From the NCBI GenBank assembly GCA_035236585.1, contig CP141130.1, positions 32,127,501-32,191,500 of the forward strand: a stretch of DNA of 64,000 bases. Reading direction: 5' to 3'. The DNA comes from Warburgia ugandensis. Its lineage: Eukaryota; Streptophyta; Magnoliopsida; Canellales; Canellaceae. The position numbers were made by a program, and so were the translations under genes. Shown here piece by piece: positions 47,505 to 60,563 of this stretch (the stretch's first letter is position 1; each line of letters starts with the position of its first letter). Below the pieces are notes generated by a model, which did no database searches, was not told where the DNA came from, and worked only from the letters and a program-made list of their open reading frames with translations.

Positions 47505-47690
47505 TTGTTGGATAAGTTTAAGAAAATAATGACATCATTCTTTGGGGATGATGAACCTAACACGGTAGAGTCTTAGATGTTCAATCTTGAAAATGTCTCC
47601 GAGGTTATGGAAGTCCCAAATGTTAGAAAAGTATTCACAACCACTTTTGTCATGATGAGAGAGGTAACTTTTTTGTGGTAGACCTGTGTT
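47505..47690 (+). pseudogene. gag: R4 gag, N-terminal part
   Basis: The frame reads FFGDDEPNTVES, a stop in place of the usual Trp, then MFNLENVSEVMEVPNVRKVF and TTFVMMREVTFLW, the start of the gypsy retrotransposon gag domain. It breaks off after the first Trp of the usual WW; the continuation is found at 53070. Confidence 0.7.
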
Positions 47691-50600
47691 TTCTAGAAAT
47701 TATTTCAAAATTTAGAAATTAAATTTTTTTTCTTTTTAGAAAACATGCTATATAGTATATTTCATAGCCACTTCTTCAAGCCCGAGGTCGTAAACAAATC
47801 TTTGCACATATATAAATAAAGTAATCCATAAGATGAAAAGAGCACACAACAAGACTTATTGATCACTACCCAAACAATTAAATTGTCCATAATCCAAACA
47901 TAAAATAGAACTTAAGTTTTTCTTACATGTCCAATCAACAAACCCTTAAAAAAATAAATAAAGACATAATCTAAACTAATCTTCTACTCTTGCTCCTCGT
48001 GCTTTAGTTTCATTTTTCCTCTACTTGCTTCTTTTCTTTTATCCATTGATCCTACTTCTCATATATGTCACCTAAAATGTTTTGCAAGTGAGTACAACTA
48101 TTCAAATTGGAAACTTCTAAAACTAGTTTTGAAAATTGGCATCAATAAGGTTTTCATCCTTTAAGTCCAATGCTTATAACAATTCCATGATTCACAACAC
48201 ATCAATATAAAAAATGCATGACAGATAATCTCAAGATATCATCATATATCCCCAGTATTCAAATTACACAACAAAATGGTAGTGTCCTTCCCAAATGCCA
48301 TAAAGGCATGTTTCCAACCCTCTCACAACTAACCATATTCACGTCTACTCCAAAACATTTTATCACTAAGTATAACTCACTTATGAACTCTCTTGAGGCT
48401 ATTTATAGTTTTCCTACAAGTGTATAGTAGTCACTTGTAATCTTATGTAGGGTTGAATCCAGAGGGAGGACATACTATCAAATTAAAACACCAAAGTTAT
48501 CCTAAGCTGATAATTCTAAAACTACTGCAAAAGTAAAGAAATATGATGGTTTCCAATTTAGTGGATCATATGAAAATGAGTTTTTAATTTAAGTTTAAAT
48601 TGTTAGGATTAAAGGTCACCTACCTAAAATTATATCCACCATTTACTATTCCTCTTATAACTCAAGAATTGAATCAAAACTAAAATAAGAAAACTAGCCT
48701 AGCATGTTTATTAAAGTATGCATAAAATTGTATAATTTTATACTACTAAAATAATAGAATTTAAATGAACTAAAATAATATAAAACTAAAGAAAAGAATA
48801 ATCTTTAAAATAGGCTGGAAAGTAACTGATTTTTTTACTAATTTTCACTTCCTTGATCATTACAAATTGATTAAGAAGGAATAAATTATAATAAAAAAAA
48901 TGATGTTAAAAATTCTAAAAATCCAAATAGCTCCCTCAGTAATCTCTTGATGTGTCACTCATCATCTTATAGTCAAGAATCTCCACTCCAAATTTTAACT
49001 CAATCATAAAAAAACTCAATGTGCAACTTGCATTTGTAGTAGTGCAATAGCAATAGGAGAGTGACATTAGCAGTCTAAAAATTACAAAATTTGGGAGCAC
49101 TTAGAACAATTAGAACCAAATTTTAAAATTAAGCATCATAATAGATTCCTTGGTTAATTTCATTTAAGATGAAATAATGAAACATAAAAAATAGATTTCA
49201 ATTGAAGGAGATGTAAAGTGAAACATAAGTTTGGGAGAGTGCCAATAACAAATGAACTGTAAAAGCTAGTTAATGTACCACGAAGAACAATAACAAGTTG
49301 CTGATTTTGAGATCTTCATTCGATGCTTTTCTCAGTCCAAATCAGAATTCTAAAACTTGAGTCTTCTTCTCCTAAGTCTCCTCTATATAACATAATCAAC
49401 TTTGAACTTTTCACTTGAGTGATGAGTGAGAAAATCAAGCATGAAAACCCCTTGTTGACTATACGCATGCCCTATTTTTTCTTCCTTCTTCAACCTCTAT
49501 TTTTCTTTGTATTTTGGATCCTTTTTCAACTTTTTTTCTACATTTTTTAGTAGTTTCCTCCTATAATATGTCTTTCTCTTGAAGCAATTCTAATCATGTT
49601 AAAGTTAATAACTTGTTTTCTTTCCAATTAGAAAACATCTTACTTTAGAAAGTAGCAGATTTCCTCGTTTCCTCATCTTCATTCCTACTTATCTCCTTCT
49701 TTGCCCCACTATTTTGGTAGTAGCCTGAAATTGTACTATATGATCAATGCTACTTCACTTTCCATGTTAGACATTGTAGCCCTTTTAGCTGGTTGATCAT
49801 CAAAACCATTCATATTATAGGCCATCCTCAAATCTGGATATACCGAAGAAATCTTTTGTATTTGATGATCAAGGCTGTTCATTAGTTTAGATTTATCATC
49901 AGTGTCTTTGTAATGCTATCTTACCCATTTGATCTTTCATCTCACACGAAATTATCTTGATTCAATCGAAGACGTCCATTAAAGTCTAAAATAAATGTCT
50001 TTTAATCTTGGCCAAAAAATGATAATTTGAACTATAAAAACCATTGATTATGTCCATCTTGATGACACCTTCACATCCATGACCAATCACTCTCAAGGTG
50101 ATACAAGAGATTTTTTAATAGAGATCTTGATCATTGAAAGTTAGATCACTTAGATCACCATTGATTTTCTTCAATTCACCACTAATACTGGAATCCTTAA
50201 ATACTTCAACCATTTGTAATTCAAAAAATTTGAAACTTTGGCATTGCTTCTGGATTTTGATCTAGATCATTGGGATTGATCTTAAGTTGATATGAGTTTT
50301 CCATTTCAATCTAAGCTTGAACTACAATCTGGGATATTGATTGGCTTGATCTAATTGTATGGATCTTGACCTACAACTTATAAAATAAGAAAAAATCCTA
50401 ATTAGTACTATAGAACATGGTTTTACATATACTTATCTTGGATCTTTTTCTAACCCTTAAAATCCACCAAATTATAGTTAGATGATAAAATTTTCAAATG
50501 ACGTATTTTTAAAAAATAAATTTCTAAATAATGCCCTAAAAACATATAAAATGTCATACTAAATAAGGGTAATTTATACAAAAATAGACACTTAACGCAA

Positions 50601-53069
50601 GCAAATAGTGCACAACTCACTCACAAATTCTGATAAGTCACACAAACACTAATCAAGCATCATACTATATAACATCTCAAATGTAACATATAATTCACAT
50701 GAGAGATTCATGGCATAATATATCATTCACACAGATCTTATTCCTATCATTCCTTTCACATTGCCCTTTAGCGCTTTTAACTCCTGACTTTTTATGACTT
50801 CTAGTTAAGTTTCTTAACTGATATATTTAGAGTTTACAACAAATTCTAATAAATAATTTCTAGATAGAAACCATCTATCAAAACCAATCCCAATGGCAAT
50901 CATGTTACTTCTCAAACACTAGAGTGGAAACATATAAATTTATCAATTTAAACTTTACATGAAAATCACCATGTTCAAAACCTCCTTTATAGTCACCCTT
51001 TTCTTGAGCTTCTTTTATTTAAAAATATGATTTTTTTATTAGAAAATCAAACCTAAAACTAAGGAACACTTTTTGAAAAGTAGGTATAAATCAAGGGTAA
51101 GCCTGGTAATTAATTCGACTAAAACCACATGAAAACTTTTTTAAGTAAAAGTTATGCTTATCCAATTACTTTCCATGGAACATTTCTACTGGTATTAGAA
51201 AACCCAAAGCATATTAGATTTATAGCAAAATCTATGACAAATATGAGTCTAAAAGCACTCTAAAACACTAAGTTTTCCAAGCTCCAAAACATGTACTGCA
51301 GTAAGCCAAAATACATTTGGAAAGTTGGTTCTAAAACTCATAATTTTTGGCTATTGACATCAGATCTTTTCTAAGAATTATCAGAACTTATAAGCACATG
51401 TTTAGGTAAAATTTTAATTAAAATTTCCATCCTAATAGTACCCAGATTTCAAGACATCATATGGTTAAAAACAGTGAACATACCTAAAAAATTCTAATTG
51501 TATAACATCTCCAAAATTCAACCAAAATCAACACAAAACTTATAGTTTTCTACTATTTTTAACTCACAATCTCAAGCATAAAAAATACATCAGAAGATGT
51601 AATTTTTCATGAAAAAATAACTGCAAATTTCCATGACAAAGCTTTCAAAATAGAAACATAGCATGTAGGGAAACCTAAAATGCATATATCAAATCACTCA
51701 AATTCCTAGTTCATAAAGCATATCAACATGGCATAAAAACTATGTATTATTCAACCTTAGACATACTTTAAATTATCATGTAAAACTTAAGAAGAACACA
51801 CATTATGAGCCAAGGAAAAATGCCAATGAAAAACCACTTATAATGTAGCACATAAACACCATTTAGAAACTCATGCTAAAAATCATGTAAAAACACCATG
51901 TTTTTCTTCAAATTTTTCATGCTTATATGTAAAATCTGCAATTAGATATTTCCAAGCCCCTTGCCTCTTAAACACCAACTCCTAAGTCTTCTACAGTCTT
52001 CTTTTCCATGATAAAGATGCACTTGATGAAATTTCCACCCTTCATTATCCTGCTACATTCTAGTTCTATTTCACCAATTCACATACCAAATTAGACATCT
52101 ATAGACTAGCTGATCATGACATCTTTAGATTCATTTTTCTCATTCTTCCAACTCCCATGTAAATCATGTTATTGACTTTCTAATTCTCTAATTCAGCTGC
52201 TTACTTATTTACTTGTTTTATCTAATAGTTGACACACCAAACTATTCACTTTCCATAATAACATTTATCAATATCCTATAATAGCTTTTCCACATGAATT
52301 GTTATCTCTCTTATCATTTAAGCTCATGAAGTCTTTAGGTTTGCTTTGTAATTCCATTAGATATGATGTCATGGCTTCCTATCTTTATATTACACAACTT
52401 CAATTGTTGTAGCTACTCATTCCTAACTCATATGGATTGCTAAAGTTACTTCTTAGCCATCAAATCCTCATGAAATATGATGTCTTCAAATACTCATCTT
52501 AGCCACTCAAACTTGGTTAGATAAGAATGTCTTGTATTGTGCATCTTAGTCACCCATTAGGACGTCTTTTATCATCCATCTAAACTATTCATTAATGGCT
52601 ATATTAGGATACATTTTATTACTTAATAGTAGCTCTACTCCTAGGCTAGAATGAGATGCACTAAATCCCTCACAATACAGGTCACATGAAACCCATACCA
52701 CCCTATACATATTTACCCATTAAATCTCATCCATCCATTATGTGATCTAGGACCTTCCACCTTGAACTATTCTAGGCTTTCCTAAGTGATGGTTTTTAAT
52801 TATAAGGATAGACCCTACCAACTACTCCATGACTTGATCCTACCATTAATACCTATACACTAGCACACTTAAGGACTTAGGCTTAACATTAGTTGGGCTC
52901 CCTAGTGTGACTAGGAGACGTCCAACTCACTCGAGCCTCTTGCTCATAATGATTTACCACATTCTAACTCATCATTTCATTGGGTATTGTATACTCATAA
53001 ATTAGGACAAAAATATCATTTTATTCATAATAAAATGAATACAAAATATGAGATAATTCAAAGCTAGGG
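47691..53069. other. Unresolved 5.4-kb AT-rich insertion in R4 gag
   Basis: It lies exactly between the two halves of R4 gag. No coding domain was recognised on either strand. An LTR-like segment in minus orientation occupies about 48410-50400. The outer junctions do not show a clear target duplication, so it may be several insertions or rearranged. Confidence 0.5.
48410..50400 (-). repeat. LTR-like segment, minus orientation
   Basis: Read on the minus strand, a TATA-like 'gttatatagaggag' (about 49378-49392) is followed by an A/G-rich leader. About 950 bp on comes the LTR-tail signature 'ctggattcaaccctacataa', then 'ctatacacttg'. No primer site follows the tail. Boundaries are approximate. 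Confidence 0.35.
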
Positions 53070-53580
53070 CTTGAGGTAGTTCCATGAGAAGAATTTCAGA
53101 CTACCTTTTTCACTAAGTACTTTCCTTGAGCCTAGAAAAAGGTGACATAAACGTGATACAATATTAGAATAAGTCGCCCACTTAGGAGGTTCTTCCCTAA
53201 CGTATGCACCTCTCATAAGAAAAGGACAAAGAAATTCATCGATGGTTTTATTGTTGGATTGAGGAGTAAAGTTGTCGATGTTCAACCTACCACTATGACT
53301 AAGGCTGTTGAGATGGCCTTAGTTTTTGAGGAAGACTTCAAGAAGACCTGAGTGGAGAGGAAAGACAACACTATCACCAATGGCAGATGACATAGGAAAG
53401 AGAAGAGTTCCATGCAATCTATTGGGCTTCAGTGGCATGGAAAAATCAATTTGGCAATTGTGGGAAGGCACCCGATTCTAGAACATTGCCAAGGGCAAGA
53501 AGTACTATCCTGATAGACCTTGTCAAACTTTGAGCATCTAAGAAGTAGGACATTTTGTTAAGAATTGTCCTAAAAAGAAC
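53070..53580 (+). pseudogene. gag: R4 gag, C-terminal part and degenerate zinc knuckle
   Basis: After scattered blocks (FFTKYFP near 53105) the frame gives KFIDGFIVGLRSKVVDVQPT and KAVEMALVFEEDF, typical of the end of gypsy gag. A degenerate zinc knuckle follows (C, then GHFVKNC, near 53522-53568), lacking its second cysteine and containing a stop. Confidence 0.75.
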
Positions 53581-53689
53581 CAAGAGGGAGAAGCTCTAAG
53601 TGGTCAAATTCCCCAAGCTAAGGACTGTTCACCATCACCTCAAGTTATGCACAGATGTTGAATGCAATGGTGAGAGATACACTTTTTAT

Positions 53690-54030
53690 TTATGATAGAC
53701 TTGCTAGTGTATTGTTCGATATGGGTTCTACACATTCTTTCTAGTTGTATGAGTTTGCATTACAAGTAGATACTCCAACTAGAACCTAGGATTCATCTAG
53801 AAATATGACTCTAGCAGGGGAGTCCATATGCACATAGAACTACCTTTATGATGTCCTAGTTATAGTTGAGGAGAGACAAATGGATGTTGACTTGATCCTC
53901 CGACATATGGTAGACTTTAACATCATATTAGGGATGGAATGGTTGGCTTTACATTGGGCAACCATCAATTATCATAAGAAGAAGGTTACTTTCAATTTTC
54001 CTAGAGAGGTGATAATCTCCTTTCATGGGA
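53690..54030 (+). pseudogene. R4 aspartic protease, inactivated
   Basis: VLFDMGSTHSF stands for the usual D-T-G-A-S-H-S-F, so the catalytic triplet is DMG, followed at the normal distance by VDFNIILGMEWLALHWATI. Several stops (after HSF, before NYLYD) disable it. Confidence 0.8.
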
Positions 54031-54109
54031 CATGAGATTATACAGGAGGATGTGTTATTTCTACAATATAGGTGGCTAGACACATTATTAGATAATGTTA
54101 ATCCTTTTT

Positions 54110-54249
54110 GGCTAAGGTGGAGATTTTAGAAGTTGAAAAATCCAAGTTGGAAGATGTGGCAGTAGTTTGGAAGTTTTTAGACATATTTCTTGAGGATTTA
54201 CTAAGATTGCCACCCAAACAGAGACAAACTTTACCATTGAGTTGATACT
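54110..54249 (+). pseudogene. R4 reverse transcriptase, N-terminal stub
   Basis: The frame reads FLEDLLRLPPKQRQ, followed by a frame change to NFTIELI, the conserved lead-in to gypsy reverse transcriptase. It stops at the R3 LTR boundary, showing that R3 inserted into this gene. Confidence 0.75.
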
Positions 54250-55945
54250 TGTTAATTGCTTAATTTTGGCTAAAAGACCCCTAGTTTAGCATTCAATTAG
54301 ATCATCTAATCATCCAAATTTCAAATTTTAGCTTGATTAACCATCTAGACCTTAATCAACGGTTAAATGATCATTCGAGCTTATTAAAGGATTAATGTAC
54401 GGTTTGATTATTCTAATCTAGTCTTTATTTTTGCAGATCAACTAAAGGAGAGTCGAATGGCTTAGATCTATGATTAACGGTGCAGATAAAAAAGGCAAGA
54501 GTCCTAATCAACAAGGATTCCTAAAAGGGATGGAGTTCTAATTGGAAGAGGAGAAAGTTTCCCCATAAAACTCTAACTCTTCAAAGATAGAGTTTGAGGA
54601 AGGAGTTGGATGAAGATAAGGAAGGAGGTGGGGAAAAATAAGGAAGGGAAAGGCTATAAAGAGGAAATCGTATGAGGGGGAGGAAGAAAGTTTTGGAAGT
54701 TTTTCTTTGGAGCGTTGCTTATAGTTTCTGATTGCTTGCCTTCATCATTACTTACTATTTCTAATTTTTTTCTAAGCCTTTGACTATCTTTCTCGTCTCT
54801 CTATCATGCTCCCCTTTTTGTTTATTGTTCTCCCCTTCACACTTCTCTTCTTTGCCAGCCCTCATCATTTTGTTCCACCCTGTCTTCCATCACCATTCAC
54901 TCCCACCACTGTTTTGTTCTCCACCATCCTTCTTTTTATCACAGAACCTGACGCCCAGTTTCTCCTTTTTGTTTTTGCTTCCATTCACTGCATTAGCCCC
55001 TTTGTTTTGTTTTTAATCCCTCATCATCATCTTTTACCGCACCACACCAAGTCTCCGATTTTTCCCTCCCGCGTCTCCACTTCCAGCCCAATCTAGCACC
55101 AATAAACCCATCTCCACTCCTTCCTCTGTTCATCTCTAGCTTTGTTCTCCTTCTCGGGCCAGCCCTCCATCTCCGTTTTTCTTTTTCTTTTTTACAAATT
55201 TTCCTAGCACTGCCGGCAATCCACCTTCCTCTAGCCACCACGAGCCCATCACCGGCTAGACAACGTCCTCCTCAAGCACCCCAGCTTCTTTGATCTCCAA
55301 TTCCCAGCACCATAATGCTTCATCGCCCAGGCTCCTCTGCATCCAACCTTTTATCGGCCGGATCACGAGTCCAGCCAACGGCTCTGGCATTTTTCTCACC
55401 TCCGGACGTCCCAGAGACGGAAACCCGAATTGGGTTTTCCTCCCGCGTCGCTGCCCTCTTCTCCCTCCTCCGGATCCATCTTCCCCATTCACGGGTCATC
55501 TCCTTCGTTGGGTTTTCGTTTGGCTTTTGTTAAAAACCAGATTTTGAACATAATTCCAGTTTTACCCTTCTATTTAAATGCAACGACATTTCTGTTCAAT
55601 TTCATTAATTACATCTGCGTCCCCTGCTTATTTACATCTGTGCCCCTATTCCATTTAAGCTTTATGTTATCTATCTTTTGAAAGTGTTATCCAGGGACAA
55701 TGCCATCCACAGACAGTGTGATTCAGAGATGTTTTGATTAGTTTTATTTTGTTCTCTGGAATTGAAAGTTATTTAAAGTGCATCATTTGAATAAATCTGA
55801 ATGGTTAGGCTAGTTTTGTTATTCTCTTCAAGTTTCAAATAATTAAATTTTATTAAAACTCCACTTAAAGCGAGTCCCTGTGGATTCGACCCGTATTTGC
55901 ATAGCTATACTTCAATAGCTCGTGTACTTGCGAAAAACATCAACA
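54250..55945 (+). repeat. R3 5' LTR
   Basis: 1696 bp from TGTTAATTGC to ATCAACA. TATA box at 54654-54663, then a C/T-rich tract to about 55550, then the tail 'gattcgacccgtatttgc' and 'gtgtacttgcg'. Small frames in the C/T tract recur in the 3' LTR only because the LTRs are duplicates. Confidence 0.92.
54654..54663 (+). promoter_or_regulatory. R3 5' LTR TATA box
   Basis: ctataaagag, preserved in the 3' LTR at 63378, ahead of the pyrimidine-rich leader. Confidence 0.6.
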
Positions 55946-55951
55946 AGTTTT

Positions 55952-55969
55952 TGGCGCTGCTGCCGGGGA
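55952..55969 (+). other. R3 primer binding site (tRNA-Asp type)
   Basis: tggcgctgctgccgggga, six bases past the LTR end, the least mutated of the three tRNA-Asp-type sites here. Confidence 0.9.
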
Positions 55970-57107
55970 CTTGCAAAGGAGTTTTTATAAAGTTTAATTC
56001 AAAAATTCAAAAAAATATTTTTTTTTAGAAAAATCCAAAAAAATAAAAAATATTAGGAATTGCATTTTAGGTGCATTTTTCAATTTTGTTTCAGTGCATA
56101 ACCACCTAATTTCCTGAAATTGGTACTTATTTCTAAATTTAAAATCTTCATCAACATGAAAAGTTCCCTGCTTTCTTAGATTAGGATTCTTTTCTTTTGA
56201 GTGAAGCTTGTAGCGAGGACCCTTGTAAACTACATTTTCTATTTTCATTTTAAAGAGTTGTATAATACAGGGCAAGTGTGGGATAAGGTGGCCCACACTT
56301 GATCTTCATCAGAAACCCCACTGTAAGTCTCCTCACTCATTTAAATTCCTAGATTAGGGTTTGCATTTAGAGTAAATTTGCATTATTTGGTAGTATAAAT
56401 CATATAGACAGCATCCTCTTATAATTGTTGCATTTTTAGGTTTTGCATTAGTTTATTGCTTTTATTTGCATCTTAGGACACGGTTAATGCTTTAAGGTGA
56501 TATATTTGCTGATTGAACTACCATGGAGTGTGGAATTAGTTAGTAAGGGCACTCTACCCCCATAAGATCAAGGGTAGATTTTATCACCACTCCTTGGCCC
56601 ACCTAGGATAATCACCTCAAGCGCGTTACCCTAGCCTTCAATTCAAATTAAAATCAATCAGAAGAGACCTATAGGGCTATCACATGCTCGTGGGACCCTC
56701 TTACTAAGACTTGATTTATTGTCACTCTAGTGGCTTTGGAGCACTATGGTTATGGAGGGTTGTCTAATAGAGCCTCGCTCTTCCCTCACCTCCTGTTGAC
56801 GTTTGTGAGGTCTAAACGCCTCCTTACACGAAGGTTGTATTAACTATCTTGCGAAGAACCTAACTGGTCAGCAATAATCAAGTCTAAAGGAGAGAAGGAG
56901 CGCTAGATTAGGCTAATTAAAAGCATTGTCCCCACACAATTTCAAGAAAATCAATATGTTGCTTATTAGTCTCAAGGATTATATTGTGTCCTTTGTTTGT
57001 TCATCATTCTAGGAATTTAGGTTGCATCATGTAGGTTAGTTTTCATTTGGAAAAAAAAAAGAAAAAAGAAAGAAAGGAGCCTATCAAGAAGGGGATAGAT
57101 TTCATAG
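55970..57107 (+). other. R3 leader
   Basis: No gene. Ordered blocks are shared with the R2 leader: 'cagggcaagtgtg', the hairpin, 'catcagaaaccccactgtaa', 'taagggcac', 'aagatcaagggtagat', 'ccttggcccacctagg'. A purine-rich run (about 57050-57078) lies just before the ORF. Confidence 0.75.
56273..56301 (+). other. R3 leader hairpin
   Basis: caagtgtggg and its exact complement cccacacttg form a 10-bp stem around a 9-base loop. The R2 equivalent keeps an 8-bp stem, while R1 has lost it or lacks it. Confidence 0.6.
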
Positions 57108-57946
57108 ATGGATCGGTTATATCTTATGGAAAGTCAATTGCTTAGGTTAATAGCTTTTAGGCAAAGTGCGCCACAACCTCAATACCATAATGACTATACC
57201 TATTCCGAGCTTCCATATTCCACCCCTTCTTGGCCCCCATCAAGCTCCACATACAATGAATACTATTAGGAGCCAGTGGATGCACCTAATGCATTCACAT
57301 ACCCTAGCAATTTTTATTCTAAGACAAATTATCAAGACTCTAATGGATGTCCTAGGCATGATGAACAACCGTGGTCTTAGGATTACCAATATCAAGAAGA
57401 ACCACAATGGTCTCACCCTGGTCAGTACTACCATGATTATTCAGAATATCATGGTCAACCATCATGTGTTCAGCCTACTCAGTCCTTTTTCAGTACCTCA
57501 ATGCCACAACAATACCAACCCTATGAGTCATTTCCTCTACAAGAATAACTACTATTAGATGAAAAACTGCAACATATAGCACAAGGGAATAAGGAAATAA
57601 GACAAATAATGGAGGATTATACTAAGGAAATAAAACGAGAGACGGAGGAATTTGAGGCAAAACTGAAACAAATTAGGGAGAATATAGAGTCATTTATTCT
57701 TAACACTAGGATGGAAATTTCTAATGATCCTTATGAGTCACAAAGTTTACAACCATCCTTAGAAATCTCCACCTTCGATATACTTGAGTCATGTCTTAAT
57801 TCTGATTATGAAGAGGCTTTCATTGATGATGAGCATAACACTATAGAAAAATCCAACCCAAATCCTCTAGATGCGTGTCCCACCTATTTGTATGACTCTG
57901 ATGAAGACACATCTATTGAGGAGATGCCTGAGTTGTTGGATACTAT
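57108..57946 (+). pseudogene. R3 novel ORF, N-terminal part (Tyr/Gln/Pro-rich, coiled coil)
   Basis: The frame opens at ATG 57108 (MDRLYLMESQ) after a purine-rich run and stays in one frame for 279 codons. In-frame stops at 57267 (TAG), 57378 (TAG) and 57546 (TAA) each fit a single C-to-T change in CAG or CAA. Residues 20-145 are rich in Tyr, Gln, Pro and Ser (QPQYHNDYTYSELPY). Residues about 151-194 are a charged, probable coiled coil (KEIKRETEEFEAKLKQIREN), followed by an acidic segment (EEAFIDDEHN, YDSDEDTSIEEMPELLDT). No pol or gag core motif is seen. The composition resembles the tail of Athila gag, so it may be a gag-derived fragment with a new extension. The family A LTR interrupts it at 57946. 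Confidence 0.7.
57942..57946. repeat. Family A copy 2 target-site duplication, left (ACTAT)
   Basis: Differs from the right copy ACTGT by one base. The original codons GAT ACT GTG of the R3 frame show that ACTGT is ancestral. Confidence 0.8.
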
Positions 57947-60563
57947 TGTAATGACTCCAATTTTATAATATTGAAATTCCAAGTTTAGCAATGAAAAGAT
58001 CAGTTTTTGAAGATAAGGGCATTTGAGTCATTTTACTATTCACCTTGACTGAACCTAGGAATTTGATCCTAAAAATGATTCCATTAGATTTATCTTGGAA
58101 AAAGGAATCTAACGAGACCAAAATCACCCAAAACGGAGTTAAAATGAGCAAGATATGGCCCTTTGAAGTTTAGGGGCAAAACTGTAAATTTTACAAAAAC
58201 GGTTTAACCTGCAAAGCACAGGGGCCCGTTTTGATACGGGCACCCCTTCATCTTCAACCTCCAGAGGGTTCTAGAATGGCGATAATTGGAGGAGAAATCA
58301 CCGCCATTCTGGAGGTTTCTCCACCGCCAATCAAAGGCAGTGAGAGCTCCCTCTAGAACCCTCTCTTAGCAATATAATTAGAGCTCTTGGGTGCCTCTAA
58401 TGGCAGCCCAAAACGTTGGAGAAAACCCGTCGTGGAGCAGTGAACTAGAGGAGAAAACAAGGAGAAAAACCCAGTAATGAGCCAGGTACGCCCAAGATCC
58501 CTCAAAACCCATCTCCCCCATAGTTCCAAGGTCAATTTCCCTAGGTTTTTGCATGAAAAACCATGCAAAACGGAGCCCAGGAGAGCCACCAAGGACCTAG
58601 GGACGTTCCCTGGGCCGCACTGGTTCGATAGGGTCGAACCAGGGTGTCCTGAGGATGCCCTGGTTCCCCAACAAGTAGGACGTTCCAGTCGGAACGTCCC
58701 ACGTGGTTCCTGTTTGAAAAACCAAACGGGCGCGTCTAGGGGCACACCCGCAAAAGAGACCATCGGGCGGAAAACTCGACGCGTCTGCAGACGCGCCCAT
58801 TGAGGCGCATGTCGCAGACACATAGCGCGTTAGTAGTGCGTCATTTTTTGGTTCCTTAAGGAAGCCGGGGCGCACGTCGCAGACGCGCAGCGCCTTAGCA
58901 TTTCGACTTTTTATTTTTAAGACTCTGATGTACATACGACACTAAAATACTTATAACTTGAGATCTAGAGATCCGATTGAGGCATCGTAAAAGGTGTTGT
59001 GTCTGTTTTGATGGCACGGACACATAAAAACTATAAAATCTCTGATCAAGGCCCAATCAAAGGTGGGCATGACCCTTAGAATAGGATGGTGGCGCGTGGC
59101 CACTAGAACTTTGGAAAACTGGGGACACCAAGGCCCAATTAGGACCTTAGGACACCCATAGGCATAGGGATAGACCCCTAATACCTAAGTAATAAGACCA
59201 ATTACTCTAAAACCCATAAAAGATAGGCCAAACTAATCTTGATTCCCCAAACCATGATCAGGAGCGTCCGAGGACAAAAGGGTTAGCGCGACCTAGCCAG
59301 GTAGGTGCTCTATCACTATTAGATTATTTTAAAAGAACTATTATTGTTTTAAGAACATATGTTTTAAGTACATGACTTGTTTAGCATGACTTAATTCAGC
59401 ATGCAAGTGATAAATGCTTTGTACATAGACATGTTTTGTAAATGATTGCATATACATTATGAACATATATGTTTTGCAAACAAGTGCATACATTGCATGA
59501 TTTAAGTACTTGCAAAGATTGCATGTCCTTGAGGGTTGCCAAAAGACGCTGGAGTGCCGAGGGCCAGGCAGTTGTGAGGGACCCAAAGAGGACAGGTTTT
59601 GAAAAGAGGTTTTGGCTTATTTGATCTTATGTGATTTGGGCTAGTAAGCCTGTGGATGCTATGCCGAGGGGTCTGGGTTGGCCACCCAGCCTCTACCACT
59701 ACTAGGTGGAATAGGTACCACGCCCAAAAATGGGCATGTCCCTACGTTGACTGCATGTGGTACAGGGGGCTACCACTGGTGTCACGGCACTGGGTCGATG
59801 TGTCATATGCCCCGTGGAGGCTATGACGCTGTGTCCTCAGGTACCCGGGGACCACACGGCGGCGAGGTCGTGGGCATAGTTTGAACCCTATGGTTTGATG
59901 ATTTATGTGCATTGCATATGGCATGATATGAGGTTGGTCAACCATACCATACTAGAGATCCATGAGTTGGACTCCATGAAGCATCTATTGCATATCATGA
60001 TGTTATCATATATATGTATATGATACTTTCAATTTTGGATTATGTGATCCTTTAAGTCATTAGTATTTCAGTTTGATAATGGATTCTTATATTGATATTG
60101 AGGTTGAGTATTTAGACATGCACATGTTTTGAAAGAACATATGATTTTAAAACATCTCATGCATTATAAAATTAGTAGTGATAGGCTCCTACTAAGTATA
60201 ATATATACTCACCCAATCCTCAACATTTTTTGGACACCAAGTAAATACTTAAGGACAAGGAACGTTTGTGCTAAGAAGACACCCAGACAAAGTGTAAGTA
60301 AGTAAACCCCTACCTTATCTTTCAATGTTACTTGGGTGTAGTTACTCTCTAATAGCTGGGGCTGTGACTAACACTTTCTTGGGAATAATATTGATTTAAA
60401 CTTTGCCATGGCTAAATAATTTGGGAATGTGTTTTGACACTCGGGGTTTTTATGAAAGATTGTTTTCCAAAAGAAAAAGATTTTTCATGCATCTCATACT
60501 TATAAAACAAGAGATCTCGCCTTTTTATCAAAATTGCATCATATAAAAACTCGGGTCGTGACA
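57947..60563 (+). mobile_element. Family A solo LTR, copy 2 (Tekay/Del-like)
   Basis: 2617 bp, TGTAATGAC to GGGTCGTGACA, in reverse orientation relative to copy 1 (2476-5184). Flanks are ACTAT (57942-57946) and ACTGT (60564-60568), a 5-bp duplication with one change. Element plus duplication is 2622 bp, a multiple of three. No interior is present. Adjacent frames inside the LTR (such as 58477-58803) are not conserved in copy 1. Confidence 0.9.

Larger units (their letters stand above)
47164..54249 (+). mobile_element. R4: old Ty3/gypsy element (initiator-Met primer site), interrupted
   Basis: A primer site, gag, protease and the start of reverse transcriptase occur in order on the plus strand. 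Its gag is split by about 5.4 kb of unrelated AT-rich DNA, and the reverse transcriptase is cut at 54249 by R3. The rest of pol should lie to the right of the window. Peptides such as DFNIILGMEWL and the initiator-Met primer site fit the chromovirus side of gypsy, not Athila. Confidence 0.75.

Noticed and set aside
53064..53285. 73-codon minus-strand frame
   Set aside because: Antisense of the R4 gag remnant, which is recognisable on the plus strand.
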